Assembly: GCA_963556495.2 (NCBI GenBank) | Contig: OY747721.1 | Location: 27,172,649-27,236,648 of the forward strand | Origin: Valencia hispanica | Taxonomy: Eukaryota > Chordata > Actinopteri > Cyprinodontiformes > Valenciidae | Direction of reading: 5' to 3' | Length of the DNA stretch: 64,000 bases | Part shown: positions 1 to 11,439 of the stretch, piece after piece | Layout of the letters: the number at the start of each line of letters is the position of its first letter | How positions within the stretch are numbered: the stretch's first letter is position 1 | The notes under the pieces: model-generated | What the model saw: only the letters and a program-made list of their open reading frames with translations | The model's database searches: none | Told to the model about the DNA's origin: nothing | Made by a program: the position numbers and the translations under genes

Positions 1-483
1 CAGTCTGGGTTCTCGCCTGGTCAGCTTCTGCACCGCTTCCCCGCTGGGAAACTCTCCACCATACTCACCCTTGTTGCCGTCACCTCTCCAAACTGCTTGC
101 CTGTACGCCCAGAAGACATCCTCACCTGTGAAACAAGAGAACGTACCTCCTCCGTCGACACTCCTGGTTACCCTCCGGACTCCTCCAATCAGTCCACCTG
201 TAAAGACAAACAAGGATCAGCAGATACCGCCCCTCCACCTCCAGCTCCAGCTAACCTCAGCACATGGATCCCAACTCACCCTCCTCTTCACCATAACCTC
301 CTGGATGCCAAGTAAGATCCTCCTAAGTACCTTTCCAAGATTCCACGTTACCTCTGGACATGTTTTAACCTCTAGCCTGTTCCCTCTCCTAGTCCAGTTC
401 TCATCTCCTGGTCCCTCCCGAGACGACCCTCCGGTTTCAGACTGGAGCTGTTGCCTCTTTAGTCATTAAAACTGATCATGTCA
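1..483 (+). mobile_element. Possible LTR-type fragment at the window edge
   Basis: This CT-rich stretch has no convincing coding frame; the two overlapping open frames look like chance. It ends with an ATTAAA-like signal followed by a CATGTCA end, where similarity to the other duplication unit begins (near 38860). The composition and end resemble the 3' part of an LTR, but the left end is outside the window, so this is only an inference. Confidence 0.3.
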
Positions 484-1397
484 TGAAGGACAAGAAATGA
501 TTGGACACTAGGAAGGATTGAAGGAAGGAAAGACAAGAAAAGTGAATGAAAGACAAAAACAAGCACTTTGGGATGGAAAAAAAGTACAGAAAATGGGATG
601 CAGAATAAACTCTTGGAAAAATAATAATTCTCCATTCTTTATTTCTTTATCTATACTTGACCAGACTTAGAAATCAAATTCTAGACTATTTCAGACTGTG
701 CTGTACCTCAACATGTATCTAAAAGCAAGAAGAAAACATAGAGATTGTATTTTAACTTTTCACTCAAGATTTTGGATAAAACAGAACTTATATGTGTGTT
801 ACTCTGATTTATGACCTGTGTATGAGGACAATTCCCTTTTCAATAAATCTGAGGCTAAACACCTCAGAAACCAAACTGTCAACAGTCAGCAAAAATGTCT
901 CACCTAGTTTCCATCTTGATATAGTGTTGGTCTGAAGCTTTTCTGGCCCCCATTTAGAGCAAGAACAATTAACAAAACAAAAAAAGCTTAACTTGAAATC
1001 AATTTTAAGAATAAAGGTGTTTTATTGTTTTACATTTTTTGTTACATTTTGTCATGTAGACACCATTCAGGAACAAGAATAAGTTAATCTCTTTCTGCAC
1101 TTATTCAAAAATAGAAATAATACATAATATAAAAGACCAAAATAACATTAAAATCCAGCGCATGTTTTGGGCAGAAATATCCACCTCCAGTAAGCCGCTG
1201 AAATCATTTTGGCACAGGTCAAAATGCTCTGTTATTTACTGTTAAAAGACAAGCCTCACACTTTTCTAATTAGGATGAAGCAAAGTGATCTTGTTAAAAA
1301 CAAAATGTAAAAATGAATTTTGATCAAAAGGAAAAATATTAAACTGCTGTGGTGTTTCACAGTAAATCTTTCCAAACAAATTCTCAGGGTGTGATCT

Positions 1398-3211
1398 TTA
1401 TTTACTGTGACATTGCAGTTTGTGCGTCCTCAGAGTATCCGCTCGCGCAAACTTCTTCAAACAAAGTTCACAGCTAAATGGTTTCTCTCCTGTGTGAATA
1501 ACCATGTGTCTTTCTAGATGTTGCTTCTGGACAAACCTTCTTCCACATTCCTTACAAGCAAAGTTAATCTTTCCAGACATCAGTGTCTCATCTTTCGCAT
1601 GGACCCACATATGTTTTGAAAGCTGACACTTCCAGTTAAACTTTTTATCACATTTATCACATGACAGCAGGTTCTCCACAGTGTTGAGTCTAACATGCTG
1701 AAAGAGAGTTCCTTTGCGAGTAAATCTGGAGCCACAATAACCACAGCTAAATGGTTTCACTCCTAAGTGGGTTACCATGTGGCGTTTTAGATCAGTTTTA
1801 AGTCTGAAGAGTCTGCCACAGTCGCTGCATAAAAATGGTTTTTCTCCTTTATGGATCATCATGTGTGTCTTTACTCCTCCATTTGAAGGAAACCTCTTAT
1901 CACATAGCTCACATTGAAATGGTTTCTCTCCAGTGTGGCATGTCAAGTGACCTTTAAGCATATGCTTATGGCTAAACCTTTTATCACATTTATCACAAGC
2001 AAAGGGTTTTTCTCCAGTGTGACAAGTCATGTGAACTTTAAGATGATACTTGTTGCTAAAACTTTTATCACATTTATCGCAGCCAAAGGGTTTTTCACCA
2101 GTGTGACATGTCATGTGAACTTTAAGATAATACTTGTTGCTAAACCTTTTATCACATTTATCACAGGCAAAGGGTTTCTCTCCAGTGTGACAAGTCATGT
2201 GAACTTTAAGATAATACTTGTTGCTAAACCTTTTATTACATTTATCACAGGCAAAGGGTTTCTCTCCAGTATGACAACTCATGTGAACTTTAAGATAATA
2301 CTTCTGGCTAAACCTTTTTCCACATTTATCACAGGCAAAGGGTTTTTCTCCAGTGTGGACTCTCAGGTGACGTTTAAAATGATGCTGACTGTGAAAGATT
2401 TTACCACAATCGTCACAAGTAAATGATTTTCTGCCAGGTTTGAGTCCCGTCTGGGAATCAATATTCTGCTTCCTTCTACAGTCTTTCTTCTCAACTATAT
2501 AGCTGGAAGACCGTTCTCCTGAATGACATGTTATGTGTTTCTGGAACATCTGCTTTTTCATAAACTGTTTATAATACTCAGGGCAGCTGAAGGCTTTCTT
2601 GGCAGTTTTACGTCCCACTTTGCTGTTTACACCTGACTGACATGTTCTGGGTTCCCTCCAATCTTCATTACTGTCTTCATTTTCAGATCCAGAACCTGAC
2701 AGATTGTCATCTTCACCCTCATCACTGACTTCAGTCTCAGAAGAGTCTGAAAAATGTTCTTCACTATTTGGCTGTAAATGAGGGTTTGAATCTGGCTTCC
2801 TGTCGGGTTCTGGTCTTCCACAGTCCTCTCCATCAGGTTCTGGTCTTCCACAGTCCTCTCCATCAGGTTCTGGTCTTCCACAGTCCTCTCCATGAGGTTC
2901 TGGTCTTCCACAGTCCTCTCCATCAGGTTCTGGTCTTCCACAGTCCTCTCCATCAGGTTCTGTTTTCATCTGTACAGCTGAGCTGCTACTTGGAGCTTCT
3001 GTCTCTCTGCTGTCTTCAGTTTTTATGTAATTAAGATCTGACAACTGAGGTTTCTCTTCGTCTTCATTCTTCACAGTAAGCTGCTCTCTCTCCTGACTGA
3101 TCCACTGTTCCTCCTCTTCCTCCTTTATCTGGAGCGGTTCAGGGCTCTGCTGGTCTAAACAGGAGCTCCACAGATCAGGATCCTCTTTAATTAGAAACAT
3201 TTGCTCCTCAC
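1398..3211 (-). CDS. C2H2 zinc-finger protein A, main (last) exon
   Basis: This exon encodes the bulk of a poly-C2H2 zinc-finger protein, predicted to be a nuclear sequence-specific DNA-binding regulator. The open frame runs up to a Met at 3248, but a clear acceptor (TTTCCTGCAG, ending at 3212) places the exon start at 3211 in phase 1; that Met is intronic. Numbering from 3248, residues 17-210 are acidic and hold spaced Lys-x-Glu/Asp motifs and five copies of EPDGEDCGRP (97-146). Fingers follow at about 220-241 and 276-614, 13 in all, mostly joined by TGEKPF linkers. Finger 1 has Tyr for its second Cys, and finger 10 ends in Asn instead of His; the other eleven keep all four ligands. No KRAB, SCAN or BTB domain is visible. 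The first coding exon is predicted at 18841-18904. Paralog B (41203-42728) has eleven intact fingers. Confidence 0.9.
1935..2342 (-). repeat. Tandem 84-bp zinc-finger units
   Basis: Five successive fingers share the frame FxCDKCxKxFSxK..LKxH, and the second and third are nearly identical. The 84-bp period equals one finger plus its linker. Gene B has three comparable fingers here, so unequal exchange within the array is the simplest explanation for two extra fingers in A. Confidence 0.85.
2806..2960 (-). repeat. Coding minisatellite, 30 bp x 5
   Basis: Five almost perfect 30-bp units encode EPDGEDCGRP, with one Asp-to-His change in the third copy. The unit is a whole number of codons, so copy changes keep the frame. 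Paralog B has a single unit at the same place, so the expansion came after the duplication or was lost in B. Confidence 0.95.
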
Positions 3212-3626
3212 CTGCAGGAAACACATGAACACCATAGTTAACCACCATGTCATACTCTCACAAATGTTTCTATTGGAATAACTTTGTAAGTAAATGTCTA
3301 ACTGATTTAAAGCAACCATGACTTACTTCATTTTAATTGTGTGTTTAATTCAGTGCCCTAAACTCCTGGAATACAAATTAAAATTAGCAGGCTGATCACA
3401 ATGATGAAATTAAATCTGAGTTTGTGGAAAAAAGTTCAGGAATAAGACACTGGAAACAGGTCAGTTCAAGTGAAAATCCAAAAGCAAGGCAAGTTTAATG
3501 GTAAAGAGTTACTGATACATTATACCATTAATGATTACTTTTTAAAAAGCAATGAGTAAATTCTAAAAATAAAGCAAAACGTATGAACCAAGAAAACAGA
3601 ACAAATGTTTCCGTTTTAACCTAAAG

Positions 3627-4426
3627 TAATGCTGCCACGATTAGTCGATTTGTCACAATGATGTTGACAAGCAAAATTGTCGGTGTCCAATGTAACTAGA
3701 AAAGCACTCAGAGAGCACACACCTCTGCCAGGGCCACTCTTTCTCCCCCCCAATCCCCATGTTGCTATCTAATTATAGCTTTCGGTACTTTTCCAGTAAA
3801 ATGTCTGTTAATGAAACGCAAAGCTGTGTTCATGCTGTCGCTGTCGAGTGGGGAGATTCGGGTATGCGAGATTAATTTGCTGTTTATATGCTCCAACCGT
3901 AGTGGGGCTGTTGCGCTTGTGAGCTCTCTATCTTTGTGAGACTGCTGACTGTAATGTTATTACATTCAAAATAAAATGTTACTTAGTTTCTCAATGTAAT
4001 TTTTAGATTGGATTTTTACATTTGAGATGGGTGCGGGCAGGAAAGATCTCCTGCAGCAGTCTATATTACATCACATTTATAGAAGATTCTAACTGGAACA
4101 GTGTTGTAATACTTGTATTGATAGCTGTAACATCAACAGTTATGACGGTGATTTCATCACCCTTAGCAGACAAGTCATGTGTTTGCTATAAAGTCAATGT
4201 TTAATTTTATAATTAGTCCATTAAAAGTTTATTAATAAGCTTTATTTTTAGATAGCACACAAAACTCAGAGATGACACTTCAAGCTAGAAGCTAAGGATG
4301 GTTATATTACAGCAGGTTCATGCTGGTCCAATAAGCTATAATTGTCGCGTGATCTGATTGATCAACCAATGGGCAAAATATTTGGCGATAACTCGATTAT
4401 CAAAATAATCGTTTGTGACAGCCCTA
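3627..4426. mobile_element. Non-autonomous hAT-like insertion in gene A intron
   Basis: The right end read inward is TAGGGCTGTCACAAACGATT, and the left end begins TAATGCTGCCACGATTAGTC, an imperfect inverted repeat of the kind common in hAT elements. Duplication unit B has continuous sequence at about 43075-43090 with no insert, which gives an empty site. No coding sequence is visible inside. The flanking 8-bp duplication is decayed. Confidence 0.65.
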
Positions 4427-6595
4427 ATTTAAAAGGAGACAAAAGTTTTTGGTGGCCTCCGTATTTAGCTATGATCCTGAGGACCATAACGCTCTATGTC
4501 AAGGGTGGCATGGTGGAGGGGAGCACGAATACTCAGTGGGTTGTAACAGAATATTTCTAAGTAATTAGGATTTGATTACTTATTCTCTGTCTTAGTGAAT
4601 GCATAGGGCAGGAGGTCAAGTTAGAAAAAACATGCTTGTTGTTCTATCATAATGTTTCTGATAGAGATGTGTCAGATCACCAGGTGACAGACGTCAGAGC
4701 AACAAGATATCTACATGGATTTGTTCTTCAGGAGCTGAACAAGAAGAATGAAGAGGATGTGCTGGAGAAGATAAACACTGATCGCAAAATACTGTTTAAG
4801 GTGTTTAATCAGAAGGGTTGGGAGGGAATGTGAGAGTAAGCTCTATCCCTCCCTCTTTTGGCCAAACATGTGTTCTTTAAATATTTAAATGCCTAAAGGA
4901 CTCAGTTTTATCTTTATTTTAGAAGAGCTATATTTTTAGCTATAACAAAGTAAAGAAAAAAACTTTACATAACTTGAAATATATAGTAGTCACATAATAT
5001 TTGTTCCCCTCACTGACTTTGATTAAATCGAGCTTCATTAATTTTGTGGTAGGTCATTTAGGAGAACCACAATTACTTTTATTTTTCTAACCACCAGAAT
5101 AACAAAAGGTACAATATTTTATAGAATATACAACTTTCTTCAAAGTCAGAGGTCTACATACAATACAATATGATCTCTGTGCCTTTAAACAATTAGGGAA
5201 ACCCAAATAATTTTATCTTTTAGCAACCTGAAATAATGATAATAAAATCTGACCTAAAACAGGAAACTTTAAGATCAACTTTATTTCTGGTTTATCAGCT
5301 TCTGTAATTGATGGTAGGTCTGAACTCAATAAGACTAAACGCAGAAACTAAAAGGGCGCTTCATAAAAGTATTAGTTTATGCCTTAGCACATTTATGCAA
5401 CCAGGTCATTTCAGGTTTTAATAAATGAGATCCTTTTTTTTGCTCTTACAGATTAGTTTGTTTTTCACTGGGATTGTAAAGGAGATATGTATTGAAGCAA
5501 TAGTCTCAGAGTGAGACTTTTTTAGGCTTTTAAATTATAAAAAAATTTATGCTGTGCAATTATGTACGATTTCTTTTTACTTTAATTTCAGCTGCAAAGA
5601 TTCATCTTCAAATTTGGTGATCTTCTGGTGACCCAAACAAAAAGTAATCACCACTAAAATTGAGTCAAGCTATTGAGTCCATTTATGCTCCTTTGATCGT
5701 GTGACAAACAGCTGGTTAGTGCAGCTAACTGTTTAGGGGCGTACCTCTGGCCCAGCCCAACGCATGGTTGTCACATGATTATGGGAGCGTAATTTGATTG
5801 GCTAAAGGCCGTTTGACTCGATCTACTGCTGATTGCTTTGGCTTAGGTCATCAGAAGGTCACCACAATGGCAGGCAAATTTAAAGTACAAAAAATTTAAG
5901 TACATGTTTGCACTGGATGAAAAATGAGTTATAAATTCAATTTAAAAAAAAGTCTGATTCTAATGAGACTATATCTCTTCCATATATATTTTAAATGTTT
6001 CAGAACCCCAAACGGAGATATCAAAGCATTTAATACAATATACAGGATCAATCAGGATCAATAAGTCAGAAAATCAGATCAGACCAATAAAAAAAGATTC
6101 CTTTTTTAAGATAGTCAATGACACCCTCCACAAGGACTGTAAGCCACTAAAAGTCATTGCTAAAGAAGTTGGTTCATCACTGAATTTTTTTAACATATTG
6201 AAGGTGGAGTAGGTGATTCTTTTCTGAAACACTATTGAAGCAATATTGGTTGAAATGCTCTTCATATACCGATAACAACTAATAAATTAGTCAATTTGTA
6301 AAAACAAACAAACAAATAATTATAATTTCCTCTGAAGCGAAATTGTAAACTGTTAGTTGTTACAAAGCTTTTCTTTGTGCAAAACTGTAATTATTAACCA
6401 AGGTGTACTAATATCTACTCCTAGGAATGGAAAGTTGTACAAGGAGAGGTCCATAAGATGGAGGCTATAGACTCTGGTAGAAAAGAACTATAGCTACATA
6501 TCAGATGGAAAGAGTGTCATCCCGTGTAAAAGACTTGCTGCTCAAAGATGGATGGCACAGAGAATACCGTCAAGACCAGAGAACTCAAGACTGGT
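4427..6595. other. Intron of gene A, non-coding
   Basis: This AT-rich intronic sequence has its first part shared with unit B (to about 5170). A short open frame at 4636-4833 on the plus strand does not resemble a family I know and lacks clear splice signals, so I do not call it. From 5430 to 6330 there are probable old repeats with no recognisable ends. Confidence 0.5.
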
Positions 6596-7533
6596 GCCCC
6601 TTTTCCACTAGGGTGGGTTCGGTCTGGAACGGGTAGACTCAGCCCTGATTTGCCGCGTTTCCATTAAATTTGTTGGGGCCGAATCAACCCCTTTTTTTGG
6701 ACTACCTCTGCCTTGGATACGAAGCAGGCCGAAGCGACCCAACACGCCCACCTGTGGACTGATTGGTCCGGTAAAGTGATGTCAGTCACATGCCTACTAA
6801 CGTAGTGGTAGCCACTGATTGGCCTGGCGGTGTGCATGTGAAGTGATGTTACAGAATGGCGCCTAATCAAACTCAAATAAACAGCCGGCAACAATGGCAC
6901 GTTATTACTTGGTACTTCATTCAAGATATCAGCGGCATATAAACTCCCGTGGAGCAACAGCAAGGTGAAGACCCTTTTGTCCTTGGTTGCCGAGAACAGA
7001 ATCCAGAGGGAACTGGATGGAGCAGTGCGGAACGAGCGAGTGTTCCAGGAGCTCTCCAACGCTATCGCAACTCAGAGTTCTAAACAGTGCCATGATAAAC
7101 TGAAAATACTAAAATGTTAATACCGGGCCATTAAAGGTCCTATGTCATGCAAAATCAACTTTTTGGAGCTTTTAACCATGTTGTAATGCAAATTTCTTAT
7201 TAAAAAACCCCTGCCAGAGTGGTTTTTGGCTTAATTCACGCATTTCTCAGTAATCCTCGTGAATCCTGAACTCTGAACAGCTGCACCGCCCTCTCCCCAC
7301 AAAAACGACCGACTCATGACCTAGTGACGTGTTTTACGTAACTCTGTCAAACCAGGAAGTGCCAGATGTGTCCGCACCGCCCCTGCAGATTAAACACACA
7401 TGCCCCCTTTTTCACAGGTGCGAGATGCGAGAGTCTGAAGAAAGACACTAAGCACCACCTTTTTTATAGTATTGTACTTTCTAAAATGGCTCGGCGAAAC
7501 TGCAAATTTGGCTGCAAGAATTACAGGACTTAA

Positions 7534-9012
7534 AGTGCCCCTGGCATGAAATTTGCATTTTTTGAGTTTTTTGGTCATATTTGTTAGTTTCACCAGCCTG
7601 TCTATGTCCCCTAAGGGGTTAAAACTACTGATTAGTGTTTCCTTTGTCCCCGGGTGTGTCTGCCTACATAGTGAAATTAGCACTCAGAAACGGGCTGTTT
7701 TGCAGTTCAGCATATGACCTCACATTTCGGCATATGTCGTCACTGAGTTCCAGCCAATTACCCCCTTCTCTGAACTACACTCTCCAACCCCCCCCCCCCC
7801 CCGCAGCGCGTATTACAACCTAAACAACGAGAGCTACGGTAAAAGGCAAACAACAAACCAACAGCATGGAGTCCAGACTGCATCGACACTGTCCTCCCCA
7901 CTTCCTCCCCACTGAAAAGCTTGTGGATAGACTTTATTTATGCAGGGAATGTACCCGACCGACTCCCGAAGCTCGTGGTCGTCTGTGGCAAACATTTCTC
8001 TGAGGAATGTTTTATTAACTTGGGACAATACAGCAGTGGATTCGCAGACCGTCTTAAACTTTTACCAGGATCAATACCAACCCTCCATGAACCAGCAAAC
8101 ATCCCTATACAAGTAAGTATTTCCGCAACAATGTCCTTCAGCTGTTTTATACCAGTGTTTCCCACACAGACGAATCTGTGGTGGTGCGCCACAGATTCAA
8201 CTCCGACCGCCACAGATTCAACACCGACCCAAAAAAAAATCAACACCGACCGTCACCTATTGCGTTTCGTTTTTCTTTTTTACCCTATTTAAAACACGAA
8301 GCGCATTCATTCCCTGCTCTCTTTTCGTCTCTGTCACTCACGCGCCTCTCGCACATACATACACACACACATATGCCAGAAAAGGTCCTAAATAGGATAG
8401 CAATACAAGAACACACATACACACACACACAGCTCCTTCCCTCCGTGCACAGCCCGTCTGTCTAGATCACCTGTGGAAGACGTGCTCTACCTTTCTGGTT
8501 CCTCCTCAGGTGCCTTGCAGATCAGATTCCGGATCAAATTGAAACGCCATAACAGTAGCCGATAACTGAGCCATTACTGTCGTGGTGAAGCTAGAGGCAT
8601 AATGAGGACGGATGGATGTGTGGATGGATGATCAAATATTTTATTAGGCCTGTAATTTGTAAACAGATTATTGTTAAACACACAATATAATTAGACCTAA
8701 ACCTAATTACATTTCAAAAATAGGGTAATATTGGAATTTGGGCAATTTGTGGTGCGCAAATGCATGTCTGTCAATGTTTCATCAGATGCGGACGTTAGAG
8801 ACTCAATTGACAATAGAGGCGCATGGCCTGGGCCCCGACCACCAAAACTTGGTCGTTCTCTGCTAATGCTAAAAGAAGGGCCTCCTAGTAGGGGCTGCAA
8901 TTCTACAACAAGGCTGAGCTACGGCTAACGATCCTTTGATATAGTATTAAGGTAATTAGAGTGTGACTAAAAAGGGCCCAAACGTTGCGGGTAATTTCAT
9001 GCCAGGGACACT
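7534..9012 (+). mobile_element. TTAA-target THAP transposon (Kolobok-like), inner
   Basis: The left end AGTGCCCCTGGCATGAAATT and the right end form an inverted repeat, and both are flanked by TTAA. This element sits inside the THAP exon of the outer element, between its Cys-x3-Cys part and its Trp/Cys-His part. It has its own THAP fragment at about 7918-8110. It also includes a poly-C run near 7789 and CA-rich tracts near 8360 and 8410. It is the younger of the two. Confidence 0.7.
7918..8110 (+). pseudogene. THAP-domain fragment of inner element
   Basis: The frame reads WIDFIYAG, VVCGKHFSEECF and RLKLLPGSIPTL, which matches the Trp, Cys-x2-His and terminal Pro box of a THAP domain. A GTAAGT donor follows at about 8111. 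The N-terminal Cys pair was not found in frame upstream and may be lost or in another exon. The spacing of NLGQY and SGxxxRL is very close to the outer element, so the two proteins are related. Confidence 0.7.
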
Positions 9013-10046
9013 TTAATTCAACATTCCAAAAGAATAGCCCAATCGCCAGGAATGGCTGGAATTTCTCTCTGGAATCCCGCATCCAACCAGCAACAACATG
9101 TTTGTATGTGACCGTCATTTCACTGATGTCTGCTTTCCGAACCTTGGCCAGTACGAAAGCGGACTGTCGGAGAGATTAACTCTTGCAGCTGGATCAATTC
9201 CAACAATAAAGACGCCTGATGGAGGGGCCAGAACAGTAAGTAAACGCTAGCTACATGCTAATACTAATGTGTGTTAGCCATTTATGAAGCTGCATATGTG
9301 AACTCGCTGCAGCCAGGCCGGGGCTCAAGGCTACGTCATGAAATGGGCGGCACTCACAGGTGAGGAGATGGGATTTTAGTGAAACCGAGTGTGTTTTATT
9401 TTCGGATCGAACAATAACTCCAGCATATAAGTTATATTTCAGGAAAAATGAATACTGTATAATGCCAACAGTAACATTTTATCATATATATGCCTATCCC
9501 AGATGGTGAAAGCTTTAAAATAGCATGATATAGGACCTTTAAGGTCCACAACGGCTGGAGTGGGGAGACCGCAAGACCTGGAAGTGGTTCACAGAAATGG
9601 ACGCCACTTATGGGGAAAGGCCAGCAAGCAACGGGAGAGAGTATAGGGTAGACACAGCAGCTCTAGCATCGACATAGTGATGTCGCACAAAGGTGAGTTA
9701 TGACTGATTTTAAGCACTTTAAGTACTTTGATGCAGCTCATGAAAAAGTCTGGTAGCGAGCTCACTCGAGCATGGGTAGTCACGCTTTTGTTTACTGTGC
9801 AGATAGGCGAGCTCTGTAGGCCATCTGTGTTATGTGTTTCTGGTTGTACGCAAATTTAATAAGTTATTTTTTTTTTCATTCAAGAGAACATTGCCCCGAC
9901 ACACTCCTTTTCCCAAATGTTGGAGATGACGGAGATTAAGGATTGTGGTTGCTTGACGGCATCTTCCAACCATTCCGTCCCCTCCGGTTCTAAGCATCGG
10001 ACAGGCCCTGATGAGTTTAACGTTTTACGTGTGACCTTCAAATGTA

Positions 10047-11125
10047 AACTCAGCAAAAAAAGAAATGTCCCTTTTTCAGGACTGTGTATTTCAACAATAA
10101 TGTTGTAAAAATCCAAATAACTTTACAGATCTTCATTGTAAAGGGTTTAAACAATGTTTTCCATGCATGTTCAATTAACCATAATCAATTCATTAACATG
10201 CACCTGTGGAATGGTCGTTAAGACCTTAACAGCTTACAAGGCTTGTAGGCCTGTTGTAAGGCAGGTCCTTACCAGACATCACCAGCAACAACGCCGCCTA
10301 TGGGCACAAACCCACCTTTGCTGGACCAGACAGGAGTGGAAAAAAGTGCTCTTCACTGATGAGTCACAGTTTTGTCTCACCAGGGGTGATGGACGGATTC
10401 ATGCTTATCGTAGAAGGAATGAGCGTTACACCGAGGCCTGTACCCTGGAGCGGGATTGATTCGGAGGTGGGGGGTCCGTCATGGTCTGTGGCGGTATATC
10501 ACATCACCATCGGACTGAGCTTGTTGTCATTGCAGGCAATCTCAATGCCTTGCGGTACAGGGAAAACATCCTCCTCCCTCATGTGGTACCCTTTATGCAT
10601 GCTCATCTGGACATGATTCTCCAGCAGGACAATGCCACCAGCCATACTGCTCGTTCTGTGCGTGAGTTTCTGCATGACAGCAATGTCAGTGTTCTGCCAT
10701 GGTCAGCGAAGAGCCCGGATCTCAATCCCTTTGAGCACGCCTGGGACCTGTTGGATCGCAGGGTGAGGGCTTAGGCCATTCCCCCCAGAAATGTCCAGGA
10801 ACTTGCAAGTGCCTTGGTGGAAGAGTGAGGTAACATCTCACAGCAAGAACTGGCAAATCTGGTCCAGTCCATGAGGAGGAGATGCTCTGCAGTACTTCAA
10901 GCAGCTGGTGGCCACACCAGATACTGACTGGTACTTTTGATTTTGAGCCTCCCTTCATTCAAGGAAACATTATTCTATTTCTGTTAGTCACATGTCTGTG
11001 AAACATTTTTAGTTTATGTCTTATGGTGTTGACTCTTTTAGTGTTTATACAAATATTTACACACATTAAGTTTACTGAAAGTAAAAACAGTTGAAAGTCA
11101 GAGGACGTTTCTTTTTTGCTGAGTT
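10047..11125 (+). mobile_element. Tc1-like transposon
   Basis: The inverted repeats begin AACTCAGCAAAAAAAGAAA at both ends, and TA dinucleotides flank the element at 10045-10046 and 11126-11127. It is about 1.08 kb, shorter than a full Tc1 element, because the part encoding the paired helix-turn-helix domains is missing. It lies inside the Harbinger-derived gene. Confidence 0.9.
10293..10929 (+). pseudogene. Tc1 transposase, N-terminally deleted
   Basis: The DDE core is readable across short frames: FTDESQF holds the first Asp, LQQDNATSHTA the second and NPFEHAWDLL the Glu, giving the DD34E layout of Tc1 transposases. Family members cut and paste the element at TA sites. The N-terminal DNA-binding domains are absent, and several stops break the frame, including one after DRRVRA. 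Confidence 0.85.
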
Positions 11126-11439
11126 TATTTCGCTGGAGTATGTATTTATTTACCCACATTGTTTTTCTGTCTTATTTTTCTTCAGGTAAAACAAAACGGA
11201 CCACTGTAGACTTGGGCATGGTGTTAGAAGACATGCGTGAGGCGGATGAACGTTTCACTGCTGTGTCCCAGACTAACGTCGGTGGTTTGGTGGAGGAGAT
11301 GTGGCTCAGAAGGACACTGTACTGAGAAGACAGGAGTTGCCGCAAGAAAACAATTTTACCCAGTCTTTTCTTGCGGGGTTTTGTGACATGGTTCAGGCAG
11401 TGGCAAACCGGCACAAATAATATTCTGCCAAAGAGTTGT

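Larger units (their letters stand above)
484..5170. repeat. Segmental duplication unit A, gene 3' part
   Basis: This stretch is collinear and clearly similar to about 38860-43680. The shared order is a GAAGGA-rich tract, a block around 640-770, the sequence downstream of the zinc-finger gene (900-1140), the zinc-finger exon, the 3' end of its intron, and a block around 4430-4530. Unit B carries extra insertions at 39065-39456, 39597-40235, about 40425-40895 and 43240-43610. Unit A carries its own at 3627-4426. The second half of the same duplication is at 17350-18060. Confidence 0.85.
7486..9236 (+). pseudogene. THAP-domain exon of outer element, interrupted
   Basis: The first part, from an ATG at 7486, reads MARRNCKFGCKNYRT and supplies the Cys-x3-Cys half of a C2CH zinc finger. 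After the 1.48-kb inner insertion the frame resumes with EWLEFL, FVCDRHFTD (the Cys-x2-His half) and GSIPTI, which corresponds to the AVPT-type box at the end of THAP domains. The exon ends at a GTAAGT donor near 9237. There is one in-frame stop. THAP domains bind DNA, often the ends of the transposon. Confidence 0.75.
7135..9538 (+). mobile_element. TTAA-target THAP transposon (Kolobok-like), outer
   Basis: The terminal inverted repeats are AGGTCCTATGTCATGC at the left and its near-exact reverse complement at the right, each flanked by TTAA. The insertion splits the Myb domain of the Harbinger element. It carries a THAP zinc-finger exon (7486-7530 joined to 9017-9236). TTAA target sites together with a THAP domain are characteristic of the Kolobok superfamily. 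No transposase catalytic core is visible, so the copy is internally deleted. Confidence 0.7.
6950..11325 (+). pseudogene. Harbinger Myb/SANT-like DNA-binding protein, broken
   Basis: The Myb/SANT-like domain starts with a Trp at 6950 and continues through the pattern VKTLLSL...QRELDG...VFQELS...QCHDKLK to a stop codon and YRAIK at about 7130. The reading resumes at about 9545 with HNGWSG and RKTWKWFTEMDATYGERPAS, so a transposon split one domain in two. A later exon follows an acceptor at about 11185 (through residues KRTTVDLGMVLEDMREADE) and stops at 11325. In Harbinger elements this second protein helps the transposase enter the nucleus and bind the ends. The in-frame stop and two insertions mean it is dead. 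Confidence 0.75.

Noticed and set aside
1914..2426. 170-codon plus-strand open frame
   Set aside because: It is antisense to the zinc-finger array. The 84-bp period keeps the opposite frame open, so it is a shadow.
2768..3034. 88-codon plus-strand open frame with a repeated peptide
   Set aside because: It is the antisense reading of the 30-bp minisatellite.
3212..3248. Met at 3248 as the start of protein A (and 42765 for B)
   Set aside because: It lies upstream of a perfect splice acceptor, shared by both paralogs, so it is intronic; the exon continues from another exon in phase 1.
4636..4833. 65-codon plus-strand open frame
   Set aside because: No recognised domain, no splice signals and no counterpart in unit B.
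7486..9236. A host THAP-domain gene
   Set aside because: Both THAP pieces lie within TTAA-flanked inverted repeats and are broken; a transposon source is simpler.
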